From assembly GCF_003660455.1 (NCBI RefSeq), contig NZ_QZVR01000002.1, forward strand, positions 62,001-126,000: a DNA stretch of 64,000 nt, given 5' to 3'. Positions 10,105-20,749 of the stretch are shown here, piece by piece. The notes under the pieces are model-generated. The model saw only the letters and a program-made list of their open reading frames with translations. It was not told the origin of the DNA and searched no databases. Position numbers and translations under genes: made by a program. The DNA comes from Nocardioides ferulae. GTDB taxonomy: Bacteria > Actinomycetota > Actinomycetes > Propionibacteriales > Nocardioidaceae. Each line of letters starts with the position of its first letter. Position 1 is the stretch's first letter.

Positions 10105-10157
10105 CGTCGGCGTCCTCACGGTGCTGGCGTTGGTCGGTGTCGCGTTTCGTTCACACA

Positions 10158-10184
10158 GATGAAACGAAACGGTTTCGTTTCATC
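10158..10184. promoter_or_regulatory. Probable TetR operator: perfect 27-bp palindrome
   Basis: Centred on G10171, the two 13-bp arms are exact reverse complements; the core half-sites are GAAACGAAAC and GTTTCGTTTC. It is AT-rich against its surroundings and lies 54 bp upstream of the tetR start. A further half-site-like GTTTCGTT occurs at 10144-10151. This is the expected place and symmetry for the operator of a TetR dimer. Confidence 0.75.
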
Positions 10185-10255
10185 GCCAACAGCGTAGGAC
10201 CGCACTGCCATTCCCTCCAACCGACTTTTCGAGTGGTGATTCCTCATCGGTCTAG

Positions 10256-12445
<2,190 letters not shown>

Positions 12446-12470
12446 CCTCCAGGGGCCTCACGGGCCCAGC

Positions 12471-13658
12471 TCACGACTCGTAGGTGCGCCCCCCGAGCTT
12501 GAGATCGACCGAGTCGCCCTTTTCGGCCTCCGGGTCCTGGCAGGTGCCGTTCGCGTCGCACACGATGTTGCTGCCCTCATCGATGCCGGGTGCCGGCGAG
12601 CGGACCAGGTCGACCTCTTCGGTGGCGCACTCGCCGGTGTCCGCCTGGCAGGTCGTCAGTTCGCGTCCGAGCAGCGAGAACAGGTCGCCGTCGGCGGTCC
12701 AGCCGTACTGCCAGGTCTCGCCCTCGATCTCCACCGACTCCCCGGTGTCGACGGAGTAGACCTGGAAGCTCGACCCGCCGCCGCCGTCCCGTTCCTGGTC
12801 GAGCAGGGCGTAGCGCCCGTCGGGGGAGAGGCGCAGGTCGGCCCAACCGGTGGTCTCCGGGCTCAGCACCACTTCGCCGGTGGCCACGTCGAGCACCACC
12901 GGCCGGTCGTCGCGGTGCGCGCTGGTGCTGGCGCCCGCGACCTCTGGGTAGCCGCGCAGGACCGGAGAGGTGGTGACCTCGCCGGTGCGCCAGTCGACCG
13001 CGAAGACGTCCTCGCGGCCGTCGCCCACGAACACGGTGTCGCCGGTGATCGCGACCGGGAACCAGCCGCCGGACAGCCCCGGCACCCGGACCCGGGCCGC
13101 GACCTCGTCGGTGGTGACGTCGTGGACGACGACCTCCGCCGGGCCGCCGCCGTCACGCACGGCGTACGCCAGGTAGGGCTGCGCCGGGTCGGTGGCGTGC
13201 ACGGCGCCGTCGGTGACCACGCTGAGCCTGGTGACGGTGCCGTCGCCGGCGACCAGCGAGAACCGCTGCGGACCGCCCCCGTCGCTCCAGGAGTTGTTGC
13301 CGTGGCGCACCACGACGCCCGCAGAGGTGTAGTAGAGGGACTTGACGGCGACGTCGTCGACGACGGCGTGCGTGCGCCCACCGTCGAGGTAGATGTCGGT
13401 GCCGATCGCGAAGACCTCACCGAACCCGGCGGCCGGCGCCGCCGGCTCCACGGCCCGGTCGTCGTCGCGGTCGCCACCCAGGGCGAGGGTCGAGCCGACC
13501 CCCACCACGGCGAGGGAGGCCACCGCCACCGCGACCGTGGTGACGCGACGGCGCCGGCGCAGCGCCCGGCCGCGGCCGAGCACCGTGCCGGGCGCGGGCG
13601 GCGGTACGTCGAGGTGGTCGGCCTCGTCGTGCAGCAGAGCGGAGAGGCGTTCAGTCAT
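12471..13658 (-). CDS. Membrane-anchored beta-propeller protein, possible anti-sigma partner
   Basis: 395 aa. Residues 1-35 are cytoplasmic and acidic/basic, followed by one membrane segment (~38-60, VTTVAVAVASLAVVGVG) and a large extracytoplasmic part with repeated beta-rich, WD40/YVTN-like strands. The start at 13658 overlaps the stop of the SigE-family sigma gene by 8 bp. A single-pass protein directly downstream of an ECF-type sigma factor is the usual position of an anti-sigma factor, and the short N-terminal region could hold the sigma. No ZAS zinc motif (HxxxCxxC) is visible, so that role is inference from position. Confidence 0.6.
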   Translation of the reverse strand: MTERLSALLHDEADHLDVPPPAPGTVLGRGRALRRRRRVTTVAVAVASLAVVGVGSTLALGGDRDDDRAVEPAAPAAGFGEVFAIGTDIYLDGGRTHAVVDDVAVKSLYYTSAGVVVRHGNNSWSDGGGPQRFSLVAGDGTVTRLSVVTDGAVHATDPAQPYLAYAVRDGGGPAEVVVHDVTTDEVAARVRVPGLSGGWFPVAITGDTVFVGDGREDVFAVDWRTGEVTTSPVLRGYPEVAGASTSAHRDDRPVVLDVATGEVVLSPETTGWADLRLSPDGRYALLDQERDGGGGSSFQVYSVDTGESVEIEGETWQYGWTADGDLFSLLGRELTTCQADTGECATEEVDLVRSPAPGIDEGSNIVCDANGTCQDPEAEKGDSVDLKLGGRTYES

Positions 13659-14172
13659 GGCTGGCTCCGAGGGTCTCGGGGACGACGGCCTCGCCGAGCT
13701 CGACACGGAGCTTGGCGAGGGCGTCGGAGGTCTGGCTCTTGACGGTGCCCTCGGCGCAGCCGAGGATCCGGGCGACCTGGGCGACGCTCAGGTCTTCGTA
13801 GTAGCGCAGCACCACGACCGCGCGCTGGCGGGGCGGCAGCGTGGCGAGTGCGGCGACGACGGCGGGTCGATCGCTGGGATCGGGTGCCGGCGCACCACGC
13901 TCGGGGATCGGGTCCGTAGGGCGCTCGCGGCCCCAGGAGCGACGGCGGAACCAGGAGTTGGCGGTGTTGACGAGGGTGGTGCGGGCGAAGGCGGGCGCGG
14001 CCTCCACGCTGCGTACCTTCGACCACGCGGCGTAGGTCTTGGCCAAGGCGGTCTGCACGAGGTCCTCGGCGGCGGCATGGTCGCCGAGCAGCAGGTACGC
14101 CGTGCGGTACAACGACGGCCACGACGCATGCACGAAGTCGGTGAACTCCTCATCCTTCGGTGGTCTTGGCAT
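13651..14172 (-). CDS. SigE-family RNA polymerase sigma factor (ECF-type)
   Basis: 173 aa. Region 2 is visible as YRTAYLLLGD followed by AEDLVQTALAKTYAAW, and region 4 as LPPRQRAVVVLRYYEDLSVAQVARILGCAEGTVKS. This is the pattern of the actinobacterial SigE family of sigma-70 factors, which direct small stress or surface regulons. An AGGAGG site lies 6 bases before the ATG. The last codons overlap the downstream propeller gene, so the two are co-expressed. The target promoters are not identifiable here. Confidence 0.9.
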   Translation of the reverse strand: MPRPPKDEEFTDFVHASWPSLYRTAYLLLGDHAAAEDLVQTALAKTYAAWSKVRSVEAAPAFARTTLVNTANSWFRRRSWGRERPTDPIPERGAPAPDPSDRPAVVAALATLPPRQRAVVVLRYYEDLSVAQVARILGCAEGTVKSQTSDALAKLRVELGEAVVPETLGASHD

Positions 14173-14235
14173 CGGTCCTCCTGGGTCGGTCCACCTGGAG
14201 AGATGCGGCCCGAGGTGGATCGGTTGGGTGCGACG

Positions 14236-14349
14236 TCAGACGACCGCGAACGTGAAGGTGGCGAAGCAGCCGGCAGTCGAGCCGAGCATGACACCCCACA
14301 TGACCGGGTCGGACCAGTGCCTGGGCCAGCCGGCCGCGCCGAATCGCAC
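14236..14349 (-). CDS. Possible small single-TM protein
   Basis: From a GTG at 14349 this frame gives 37 residues with a C-terminal hydrophobic helix (MWGVMLGSTAGCFATFTFAV) and a stop at 14236. It lies about 20 bp downstream of the B12-binding gene stop, on the same strand, before the sigma gene. There is no clear ribosome-binding site, and an internal ATG at 14304 is possible too. It is listed because the hydrophobic stretch ends cleanly at the stop; it could be chance. Confidence 0.22.
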   Translation of the reverse strand: MRFGAAGWPRHWSDPVMWGVMLGSTAGCFATFTFAVV

Positions 14350-14369
14350 GTCGGGGGACGAGCCGCCGG

Positions 14370-15404
14370 TCAGCCCCGAGCCAGCAGGGCTGCCGCGCGC
14401 GGGATGTCGCGCACCTCGTGGGCGAAGGCCGACCACAGCGCGGGCAGCGCGCGGGGGTCGGCGTCGCGGCCGGCGAGCACCTCGGCGTACCAGGTGCGGG
14501 TCTCGTCGACCACGCTCGGGTCACCGGTGAGCAGGGCGCCGGCGACGCAGTCGACCACGTGCGGGGCGAAGCCGGTCAGCACCGACCACCAGGTGTCGGG
14601 AGAGGCCGGGGAGGGGTCGTCGCCGCGGCCCAGCGCGGTCGTCGTGGCGGCGATCGCGGCGCGCACGATCTCCTCGCCGGAGGCGACGAGCACTCGGGCC
14701 TCGTCCGCCTCCGCATGCCGCAGCGGTGGTGCCTGGGACACGTGCCGGGGGATCGTGACGAGAAGCTCGGCCGCCTCGGCCGGGCCGGCCGCGTAGGCGG
14801 TCGCGCCGAGGGCGCTGGCCCGGACACCGGCCGCGTCGAACGCGGCGCCACCGACGACCACGGGGGTGCCGGTGCCGCGGATCGCCTCGACCTGCCGACG
14901 CACCCGGGACAACGACGAGGCCAGCGACGCGCTCAGCAGCACTGCCCGCGGCCCGGTGTCGAGGATCCGGCTGACCAGTTGGTCGCGGGAGGAGTTGACA
15001 CCGAGGAAGGTGGCGCGCATCCCCCACGAGCGCAGGGTGTGGGTGACCACCAGCGCGGGGAGGGCGTGCCACTCCCGTTCGACGCACGCCACCAGCAGCG
15101 GGGGGCCGTCGGTCGGCTCGGGCTGGTCGGCGCCGAGCCGGCGGACCACCTCCTCGTTGACGGCGGTGGCGGCGTGCTCGTGCGCCACGGTCCACTGGTT
15201 GCGGGCCCAGAGCCCACCGACTCGGGCCTGGCTGGCCACGACGAGCCCGGAGAGCACGCTGTCGAGCGGGGCGCCGGCGGTGCGCAGCCTGCGCGCGACG
15301 GCGTACGCCGCGTCCGGGTCGGCGGCGGTGACCGCCCGCCAGTAGCTCTCGAGGTCGTCGGGGCCGACCGCTGCGACGAGCGGGTCGGGCCCCGACCCGG
15401 TCAC
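14370..15404 (-). CDS. Cobalamin-binding (CarH/LitR-like) sensor protein lacking a DNA-binding domain
   Basis: 344 aa. Residues ~18-92 form a helical cap with the CarH signature W-x9-E-H (W66, E76, H77). A Rossmann-type B12 domain follows (~102-225); its lower-ligand loop reads EWHALP, keeping the histidine (H113) of DxHxxG but changing Asp to Glu and Gly to Pro. The last ~115 residues are helical and unassigned. CarH and LitR are light- and B12-dependent MerR repressors; here the N-terminal MerR helix-turn-helix is missing, so output must go through a partner. The GTG start overlaps the stop of the upstream PP2C phosphatase (GTGA), which makes that enzyme the obvious candidate. Confidence 0.72.
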   Translation of the reverse strand: MTGSGPDPLVAAVGPDDLESYWRAVTAADPDAAYAVARRLRTAGAPLDSVLSGLVVASQARVGGLWARNQWTVAHEHAATAVNEEVVRRLGADQPEPTDGPPLLVACVEREWHALPALVVTHTLRSWGMRATFLGVNSSRDQLVSRILDTGPRAVLLSASLASSLSRVRRQVEAIRGTGTPVVVGGAAFDAAGVRASALGATAYAAGPAEAAELLVTIPRHVSQAPPLRHAEADEARVLVASGEEIVRAAIAATTTALGRGDDPSPASPDTWWSVLTGFAPHVVDCVAGALLTGDPSVVDETRTWYAEVLAGRDADPRALPALWSAFAHEVRDIPRAAALLARG

Positions 15405-16831
15405 GTGGGCTCCGGCAGGACGTGGATGGCGAGCATGGCGATGTCGTCGTGCGCCCGGTCGCCGAGGTGCTCGGAGACCGCGACAGCGACCGCCTCGACG
15501 ACAGCCGGCGCGGACAGCCCGCCGAGCCGGGAGAGTGCCTCGTGCAGCCGTTCCTCGCCGAAGAGGTCGTCCAGGCCGCGGGCCTCGGTCACCCCGTCGG
15601 TGTAGAGCAGCAGGGTGTCGCGGGGGCGCAGCGTGGTGGTCACGGTGGTGTAGTCGGTCTCGGCCATCAGGGCGAGCAGCAGCCCGCGGGCCGGCGCCTC
15701 CTCGACCGTGCCGTCGCTGCGCACGATCAGGGCCGGCGGGTGACCGGCGCTGGCCAGGGTGACGTGCACGCTCCCGGGCGGCTCGCGGTCGCCCGCGTCG
15801 GGCCCCGCGTCGGGGTGGGACATGCTCGCGGCCGGGCGCATCCGGGCCAGCACGGCGGTGGCCAGCCCGCCCGCATCGCCGTGGGTCTCGGAGACCAGCA
15901 CCCGGTTGACCAGCCCGAGCGACCAGCCGGGGTCGCGGTCGACGTGCGCGGCGGTGCGGATGGCGTTGCGGATGCGCTTGGCGTGCACCGCGGCCTCGAC
16001 GCCCTTGCCGGCCACGTCACCGCAGACCACCACGAGGTCGTCGTCGGGTCCGTGGACGTCGATGAAGTCGCCGCCGACGGCCTCGGACTGGTGCGCGACC
16101 CGGTAGAAGGAGGCGATCTGCAGCCCGGGCACCTGGCGGATCTCCGCGGGTGCGAGCGAGCGGCGCAGGACGCCGGCGACGTAGCGGCTCTCGGCGACGA
16201 CCAGCGTGGCGTCGAGTCCGACCGCTACCCGGTCGGCCAGGTCGCCGAGGAAAGCGTGCGAGCCGGAGAAGCCGTAGCCCTTGCCGCGGCCGAGCACGAG
16301 CAGGCCGAAGGTGCGGCCGCGCGCGGTCAAGGGGAGCACAGTCAGCTGGTCGGTGCCCAGGGCGTCGACGGCCTCGACGATCTCCTCGCCCTGCAGCAGG
16401 GAGGAGAGCGTGCGCCGCCGGGTGCGACCGGCCTGGGAGAGGACGACGTCCTGCGGTACCCCGCTGCGGATCGCCTCGTCTACGCCGTCCGGAGAGCCAT
16501 CGGCCAACAGTCGGGTCTCCGTCACCGGCGTCTGCCCCTGGACGCCGGAGCACACCAGTTGGTGAGTGCCGGTGCGGACGAAGACCTGGGCGACGTCGAC
16601 GACGTCCTCGAGCAGCAGGTCGACCAGGGCGAGCAGGGCCCGCTCGGGGTTCTGGATGGCCGAGACAGTGCGGGAGAGCCGCAGCAGGAACTCGGCCCGG
16701 CTGACCGCCTGCGCGAGCCGGGCCCGCGGCTCCGCTGACCGCGAGTCCGCCAGCAGTCGAGCGTGGCGTTCGCGCACCGACGTCAAGAATTCTCCCCTGC
16801 TCACACGAGCACGGAGGGCCTGATGTGGCAC
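15401..16831 (-). CDS. GAF-PP2C (SpoIIE/RsbU-type) serine phosphatase
   Basis: 476 aa from GTG 16831. Residues ~40-220 resemble a GAF sensor domain, joined by a short linker to a PPM/SpoIIE phosphatase domain (~245-476). The metal-binding aspartates are in GGDFIDV, CGDVAGKG, LYTDGVTEA and HDDIAMLAI. Such phosphatases dephosphorylate anti-sigma-factor antagonists (STAS proteins) in partner-switching cascades. No STAS or RsbW-type gene lies in this window. The start is uncertain: a GTG at 16804 and a TTG at 16786, preceded by AGGGGAG, are also in frame. The downstream overlapping gene encodes the CarH-like B12 protein, suggesting one signalling unit. Confidence 0.85.
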   Translation of the reverse strand: MPHQALRARVSRGEFLTSVRERHARLLADSRSAEPRARLAQAVSRAEFLLRLSRTVSAIQNPERALLALVDLLLEDVVDVAQVFVRTGTHQLVCSGVQGQTPVTETRLLADGSPDGVDEAIRSGVPQDVVLSQAGRTRRRTLSSLLQGEEIVEAVDALGTDQLTVLPLTARGRTFGLLVLGRGKGYGFSGSHAFLGDLADRVAVGLDATLVVAESRYVAGVLRRSLAPAEIRQVPGLQIASFYRVAHQSEAVGGDFIDVHGPDDDLVVVCGDVAGKGVEAAVHAKRIRNAIRTAAHVDRDPGWSLGLVNRVLVSETHGDAGGLATAVLARMRPAASMSHPDAGPDAGDREPPGSVHVTLASAGHPPALIVRSDGTVEEAPARGLLLALMAETDYTTVTTTLRPRDTLLLYTDGVTEARGLDDLFGEERLHEALSRLGGLSAPAVVEAVAVAVSEHLGDRAHDDIAMLAIHVLPEPT

Positions 16832-17009
16832 ACGCGTCTACCCGCTTCCGCCAGTCTAAGTGGACCGAGTCAAGAAGCCTCACCTCTTGGGGTGACCCGT
16901 CCGGCGCCGACCCGTCAGTGATTCCCGCCATTCCGCGGCGTGTCGCGGAACGATCGACGGCTCGGCGTCGACGACAGCGGCCGGTTCGGGCCGGGGCCGG
17001 CCCGCCGCC

Positions 17010-17015
17010 TAGGAT
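17010..17015 (+). promoter_or_regulatory. Putative -10 box of the gatCAB operon
   Basis: TAGGAT lies 7 bases before the ATG at 17023. With this spacing transcription would start at about the start codon, giving a leaderless gatC message. No convincing -35 box is visible. Confidence 0.4.
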
Positions 17016-17022
17016 TCGCACC

Positions 17023-17361
17023 ATGCCTGACACCCCCGGAGCCCCCGCCGAGAGCGGAGGACGCGTGCAGATCACCCGCGAGGAGGTGGCCCACCTCGCC
17101 GACCTCGCGCGGATCGACCTCGACGAGGCCGAGCTGGACCACCTGGCCCCTCAGCTCTCGGTGATCCTCGAATCGGTCGCCTCGATCAAGGGCGTGGCCG
17201 GTGACGACGTGCCGCCGACCTCCCACCCGGTGCCGCTGACCAACGTGTTCCGTGAAGACGTGGTGACGCCGTCGCTGACTCCGGAGCAGGCGCTCTCGGG
17301 CGCCCCCGAGAGCGAGCAGCAGCGCTTCGCCGTGCCGAGGATCCTGGGGGACGAGCAGTGA
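17023..17361 (+). CDS. gatC: Asp-tRNA(Asn)/Glu-tRNA(Gln) amidotransferase subunit C
   Basis: 112 aa as drawn. GatC is the small clamp subunit of the GatCAB complex that converts misacylated Glu-tRNA(Gln) and Asp-tRNA(Asn). The family pattern [17 protein letters not shown] is followed by [14 protein letters not shown] and the C-terminal RFAVPRIL. Two starts compete: ATG 17023, suited to a leaderless message because of TAGGAT 7 bases upstream, or GTG 17065, preceded by GGAGG, which gives a 98-aa protein nearer the usual length. The stop overlaps the gatA GTG. Confidence 0.92.
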   Translation: MPDTPGAPAESGGRVQITREEVAHLADLARIDLDEAELDHLAPQLSVILESVASIKGVAGDDVPPTSHPVPLTNVFREDVVTPSLTPEQALSGAPESEQQRFAVPRILGDEQ

Positions 17362-18932
17362 CCGCGATCACCTGCAACACGCGCGTCTCCGCCGCGGAGA
17401 TCGCCGGTGCCCTGGCCCGCGGCGAGACCTCCTCGGTCGAGGTGACCCGCGCGCACCTGCACAACATCGAGCGCCACGACGGCGCGGTCCACGCCTACCT
17501 GCACGTCGACGCCGAAGGTGCGCTCGCGCAGGCCGCGGCCGCCGACGAGCGCCGCGCCAACGGAGCGCCAGCGTCCGCGCTCGACGGGGTGCCGATCGCG
17601 GTCAAGGACGTGCTCGCGACCTCCGGACTGCCGACCACCTGTGGCTCCAAGATCCTCCAGGGTTGGGTGCCGCCGTACGACGCCACGGTCGTCGCGCGCC
17701 TGAAGCGTGCGGGTCTGCCCATCCTGGGCAAGACCAACATGGACGAGTTCGCGATGGGATCCTCCACCGAGCACTCCGCCTACGGCCCGACCCGCAACCC
17801 GTGGGACCTCGACCGGATCCCGGGTGGGTCCGGCGGCGGGTCCGCCGCCGCGGTCGCCTCGTTCCAGGCGCCGCTCGCGCTCGGCACCGACACCGGCGGG
17901 TCGATCCGCCAGCCGGGTGCGGTCACCGGCACCGTCGGGATGAAGCCGACCTACGGCGGGGTGTCCCGCTACGGCCTGGTCGCGATGGCCAACTCCCTCG
18001 ACCAGGTGGGCCCGGTCTCGCGCACGGTGCTCGACGCGGCGCTGCTGCACGAGGTGATCGGGGGCCACGACCCACTCGACTCCACCAGCATCGACCAGCC
18101 GGTCGGCAAGCTCGCCGACGCCGCCCGGCGCGGCGCCGAGGGCGACCTGTCCGGCGTCCGCGTCGGCGTGATCACCGAGCTGTCCGGCGAGGGCTACCAG
18201 GCGGGCGTGCTCGCCCGATTCCAGGAGTCGCTGGACCTGCTGGTCGAGGCCGGCGCCGAGGTGGTCGAGGTCTCCTGCCCCAGCTTCGTGCACGCCCTGG
18301 CGGCCTACTACCTGGTGATGCCTGCCGAGGCGTCCAGCAACCTGGCCAAGTTCGACGCGATGCGCTACGGCCTGCGGGTGCTGCCCGAGGGGGTGGAGAA
18401 CCCCTCGGCGGAGGAGGTCATGCGCGCCACCCGCGACGCCGGGTTCGGCGACGAGGTCAAGCGCCGCATCATCCTCGGCACCTACGCGCTCTCCAGCGGC
18501 TACTACGACGCCTTCTACGGCCAGGCGCAGAAGGTGCGCACGCTGATCGGCCGCGACTTCGCCGCGGCGTTCGAGACCGCCGACGTGCTGGTCTCGCCGA
18601 CCGCGCCCACCACGGCGTTCAAGCTGGGCGAGAAGCTCGACGACCCGATCGCGATGTACCTCAACGACCTCGCGACGATCCCCGCGAACCTCGCCGGGGT
18701 GCCGGGCATCTCGATCCCGAGCGGCCTGGCCGACGAGGACGGCCTCCCGGCCGGCTTCCAGGTGCTGGCGCCGGCGCTCGCCGACGACCGGTGCTACCGG
18801 GTCGGCGCCGCCCTCGAGGCCGCGCTCGAGCGGAAGTGGGGCGGACCGCTGCTCGACAAGGCTCCTGGTCTCGATCCTTCGACAGGCTCAGGACAGGTCA
18901 AGCTCGACCAGCGGAACGGAGACGCCCGATGA
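17358..18932 (+). CDS. gatA: Asp-tRNA(Asn)/Glu-tRNA(Gln) amidotransferase subunit A
   Basis: 524 aa glutaminase subunit of GatCAB, amidase-signature family. The catalytic Lys-cisSer-Ser triad is visible in [19 protein letters not shown] and [10 protein letters not shown]. The GTG start overlaps the gatC stop, and the stop overlaps the gatB ATG (ATGA). After the usual C-terminal segment GGPLLDKAP the protein runs on for about 20 unusual residues ([10 protein letters not shown] and beyond), encoded by a palindromic repeat at 18865-18912, so the repeat has lengthened the frame without breaking it. Confidence 0.95.
   Translation: MTAITCNTRVSAAEIAGALARGETSSVEVTRAHLHNIERHDGAVHAYLHVDAEGALAQAAAADERRANGAPASALDGVPIAVKDVLATSGLPTTCGSKILQGWVPPYDATVVARLKRAGLPILGKTNMDEFAMGSSTEHSAYGPTRNPWDLDRIPGGSGGGSAAAVASFQAPLALGTDTGGSIRQPGAVTGTVGMKPTYGGVSRYGLVAMANSLDQVGPVSRTVLDAALLHEVIGGHDPLDSTSIDQPVGKLADAARRGAEGDLSGVRVGVITELSGEGYQAGVLARFQESLDLLVEAGAEVVEVSCPSFVHALAAYYLVMPAEASSNLAKFDAMRYGLRVLPEGVENPSAEEVMRATRDAGFGDEVKRRIILGTYALSSGYYDAFYGQAQKVRTLIGRDFAAAFETADVLVSPTAPTTAFKLGEKLDDPIAMYLNDLATIPANLAGVPGISIPSGLADEDGLPAGFQVLAPALADDRCYRVGAALEAALERKWGGPLLDKAPGLDPSTGSGQVKLDQRNGDAR
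18865..18912. repeat. Palindromic intergenic-type repeat fused into the 3' end of gatA
   Basis: Outer imperfect arms CTGGTCTCGA (18865-18874) and TCGACCAG flank a core with CCTTCGACAGGCTCAGGAC (18877-18895). The TGGTC/CGACCA edges resemble elements near 30.2, 31.2 and 46.5 kb. It lies in frame in the last codons of gatA, just before gatB. Confidence 0.6.
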
Positions 18933-20455
18933 CCGCCACCTCTGCCACCGGCGACGCCCTGCTGTCCTACGACGACGTCCTCGCGGCGTACGACCCGGCG
19001 CTGGGCCTGGAGGTCCACGTCGAGCTCAACACCGCCTCGAAGATGTTCTGCGGCTGCCCGACCGAGTTCGGGGCCGAGCCGAACACCCAGGTGTGCCCGA
19101 CCTGCCTGGGCCTGCCCGGCGCGATGCCGGTCGTCAACGGCAAGGCCGTCGAGTCGGCGATCCGCATCGGCCTGGCGCTGAACTGCGAGATCGCCGAGTG
19201 GTGCCGGTTCGCGCGGAAGAACTACTTCTACCCGGACATGCCGAAGAACTTCCAGACCTCCCAGTACGACGAGCCGATCTGCTTCGAGGGCTGGATGGAC
19301 GTCGAGGTCGACGGCGAGACCTTCCGGGTCGAGATCGAGCGCGCCCACATGGAGGAGGACACCGGCAAGTCTCTCCACGTCGGCACCTCCGGCCGCATCC
19401 ACGGCGCCGACTACTCCCTCGTCGACTACAACCGCGCCGGCATCCCCCTGATCGAGATCGTCACCAAGCCGATCCGCGGGGCGGGGGAGCGGGCACCCGA
19501 GGTCGCCAAGGCGTACGTCGCGCAGCTGCGCGACCTGATCGTCGCCCTCGGTGTCTCCGACGCACGCATGGACCAGGGCTCGATCCGCGCCGACGTGAAC
19601 CTCTCGCTCGCCCCGAAGGTCTCGGCGGGCTCGACCGCCGAAGCGCCGCTCGGCACCCGCACCGAGACCAAGAACGTCAACTCGCTGCGCTCGGTGGAGC
19701 GGGCGGTGCGCTACGAGATGCAGCGGCACGCCGCGATCCTGGCCGGCGGCGGCTCGATCCTGCAGGAGACCCGCCACTGGCACGAGGACACCGGCGTCAC
19801 CACCAGCGGCCGGGAGAAGTCCGACGCCGAGGACTACCGCTACTTCCCCGAGCCCGACCTGGTGCCGGTCGCGCCGAGCCGCGAATGGGTCGAGGAGCTT
19901 CGCGGCACCCTGCCCGAGAACCCCACTCAGAAGCGCGCGCGGCTGCAGGCCGAGTGGGGCTTCACCGACCTGGAGATGCGCGACACGGTCGGGGCCGGGG
20001 CGCTGTCGATGGTCGAGGAGACGATCGCCGCCGGGGCGTCGCCGCAGGCCGCCCGCAAGTGGTGGCTGGCCGAGCTGGCCCGGCGCGCCAACGACGCCGG
20101 CGTCGAGCTGGCCGAGCTCGGCGTGACGCCGGCGCAGGTGGCGGGCGTGCAGGCGCTGGTCGACGCGGGGTCGATCAACGACAAGCTCGCGCGCCAGGTC
20201 TTCGACGGCCTGCTGGCCGGCGAGGGCACCCCCGAGGAGGTCGTGGAGAAGCGCGGTCTGGCGATCGTCTCCGACGAAGGCGCGCTGTCCGCGGCGGTCG
20301 ACAACGCGATCGCCGCGAACCCCGACGTCGCGCAGAAGATCCGTGACGGCAAGGTGGCTGCCGCCGGTGCCCTGATCGGTGCGGTGATGAAGGAGATGCG
20401 CGGCCAGGCCGACGCCGGCCGGGTGCGTGAGCTGATCTTGGAGAAGCTCGCCTGA
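18929..20455 (+). CDS. gatB: Asp-tRNA(Asn)/Glu-tRNA(Gln) amidotransferase subunit B
   Basis: 508 aa. The kinase-like subunit of GatCAB, which phosphorylates and amidates the misacylated tRNA. It begins with the family motif [10 protein letters not shown], then a four-cysteine zinc site (FCGCPTEF and [10 protein letters not shown]), the [20 protein letters not shown] block and the RTETKNVNS block. A C-terminal YqeY-like tail domain (~residues 355-508) binds tRNA. The ATG overlaps the gatA stop. A strong hairpin 24 bp downstream ends the operon before the cobalamin riboswitch. Confidence 0.96.
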   Translation: MTATSATGDALLSYDDVLAAYDPALGLEVHVELNTASKMFCGCPTEFGAEPNTQVCPTCLGLPGAMPVVNGKAVESAIRIGLALNCEIAEWCRFARKNYFYPDMPKNFQTSQYDEPICFEGWMDVEVDGETFRVEIERAHMEEDTGKSLHVGTSGRIHGADYSLVDYNRAGIPLIEIVTKPIRGAGERAPEVAKAYVAQLRDLIVALGVSDARMDQGSIRADVNLSLAPKVSAGSTAEAPLGTRTETKNVNSLRSVERAVRYEMQRHAAILAGGGSILQETRHWHEDTGVTTSGREKSDAEDYRYFPEPDLVPVAPSREWVEELRGTLPENPTQKRARLQAEWGFTDLEMRDTVGAGALSMVEETIAAGASPQAARKWWLAELARRANDAGVELAELGVTPAQVAGVQALVDAGSINDKLARQVFDGLLAGEGTPEEVVEKRGLAIVSDEGALSAAVDNAIAANPDVAQKIRDGKVAAAGALIGAVMKEMRGQADAGRVRELILEKLA

Positions 20456-20478
20456 GCGATTCGTCACGCCGACGTCCC

Positions 20479-20506
20479 GGCCCGCGCACCGACCGGCGCG
20501 CGGGCC
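20479..20506 (+). terminator. Terminator hairpin of gatCAB
   Basis: Perfect 9-bp arms GGCCCGCGC (20479-20487) and GCGCGGGCC (20498-20506) with a 10-nt loop, 24 bp after the gatB stop. A short T-containing stretch follows (GGTTTCGTT). Confidence 0.65.
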
Positions 20507-20517
20507 GGTTTCGTTGG

Positions 20518-20749
20518 TAGGGTGCGAGCACCAATCACCCACGCCCGCAGCGGGGAAAGCCGGTCCGAATCCGGCGCTGACCCGCAACCGTAGGCCGATC
20601 CTGGCCGGACACCTCTCGAGGTGCTCCGGACCGCGACGGCAAGCCGGAGCACCTGCTGCGAGCGTCTTGGATCACACGCTGTCGTGGAAAGCAGCGGGTG
20701 GCCAACCCGGTGCGCCGGAGCCTCCCGCTGAGCAGCGGGAAGGAACCTC
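20518..20749 (+). promoter_or_regulatory. Cobalamin riboswitch with RBS-adjacent hairpin
   Basis: The AdoCbl-riboswitch core is clear: GGGAAAGCCGGT, then GAATCCGGCGCTGACCCGCA (20567-20586), and a B12 box AAGCCGGAGCACCTGCTG at 20641-20658. Downstream, TCCCGCT-GAGC-AGCGGGA (20723-20740) forms a perfect 7-bp hairpin directly against the AGGAA ribosome-binding site of the ATG at 20750. That suggests control of translation initiation: cobalamin binding would hide the site. It governs the five-gene operon 20750-26283. Confidence 0.9.

Noticed and set aside
18794..20587. 597-codon minus-strand frame over gatB and the riboswitch
   Set aside because: Shadow frame; it also runs through the cobalamin riboswitch, which cannot be coding on that strand in a sensible way.
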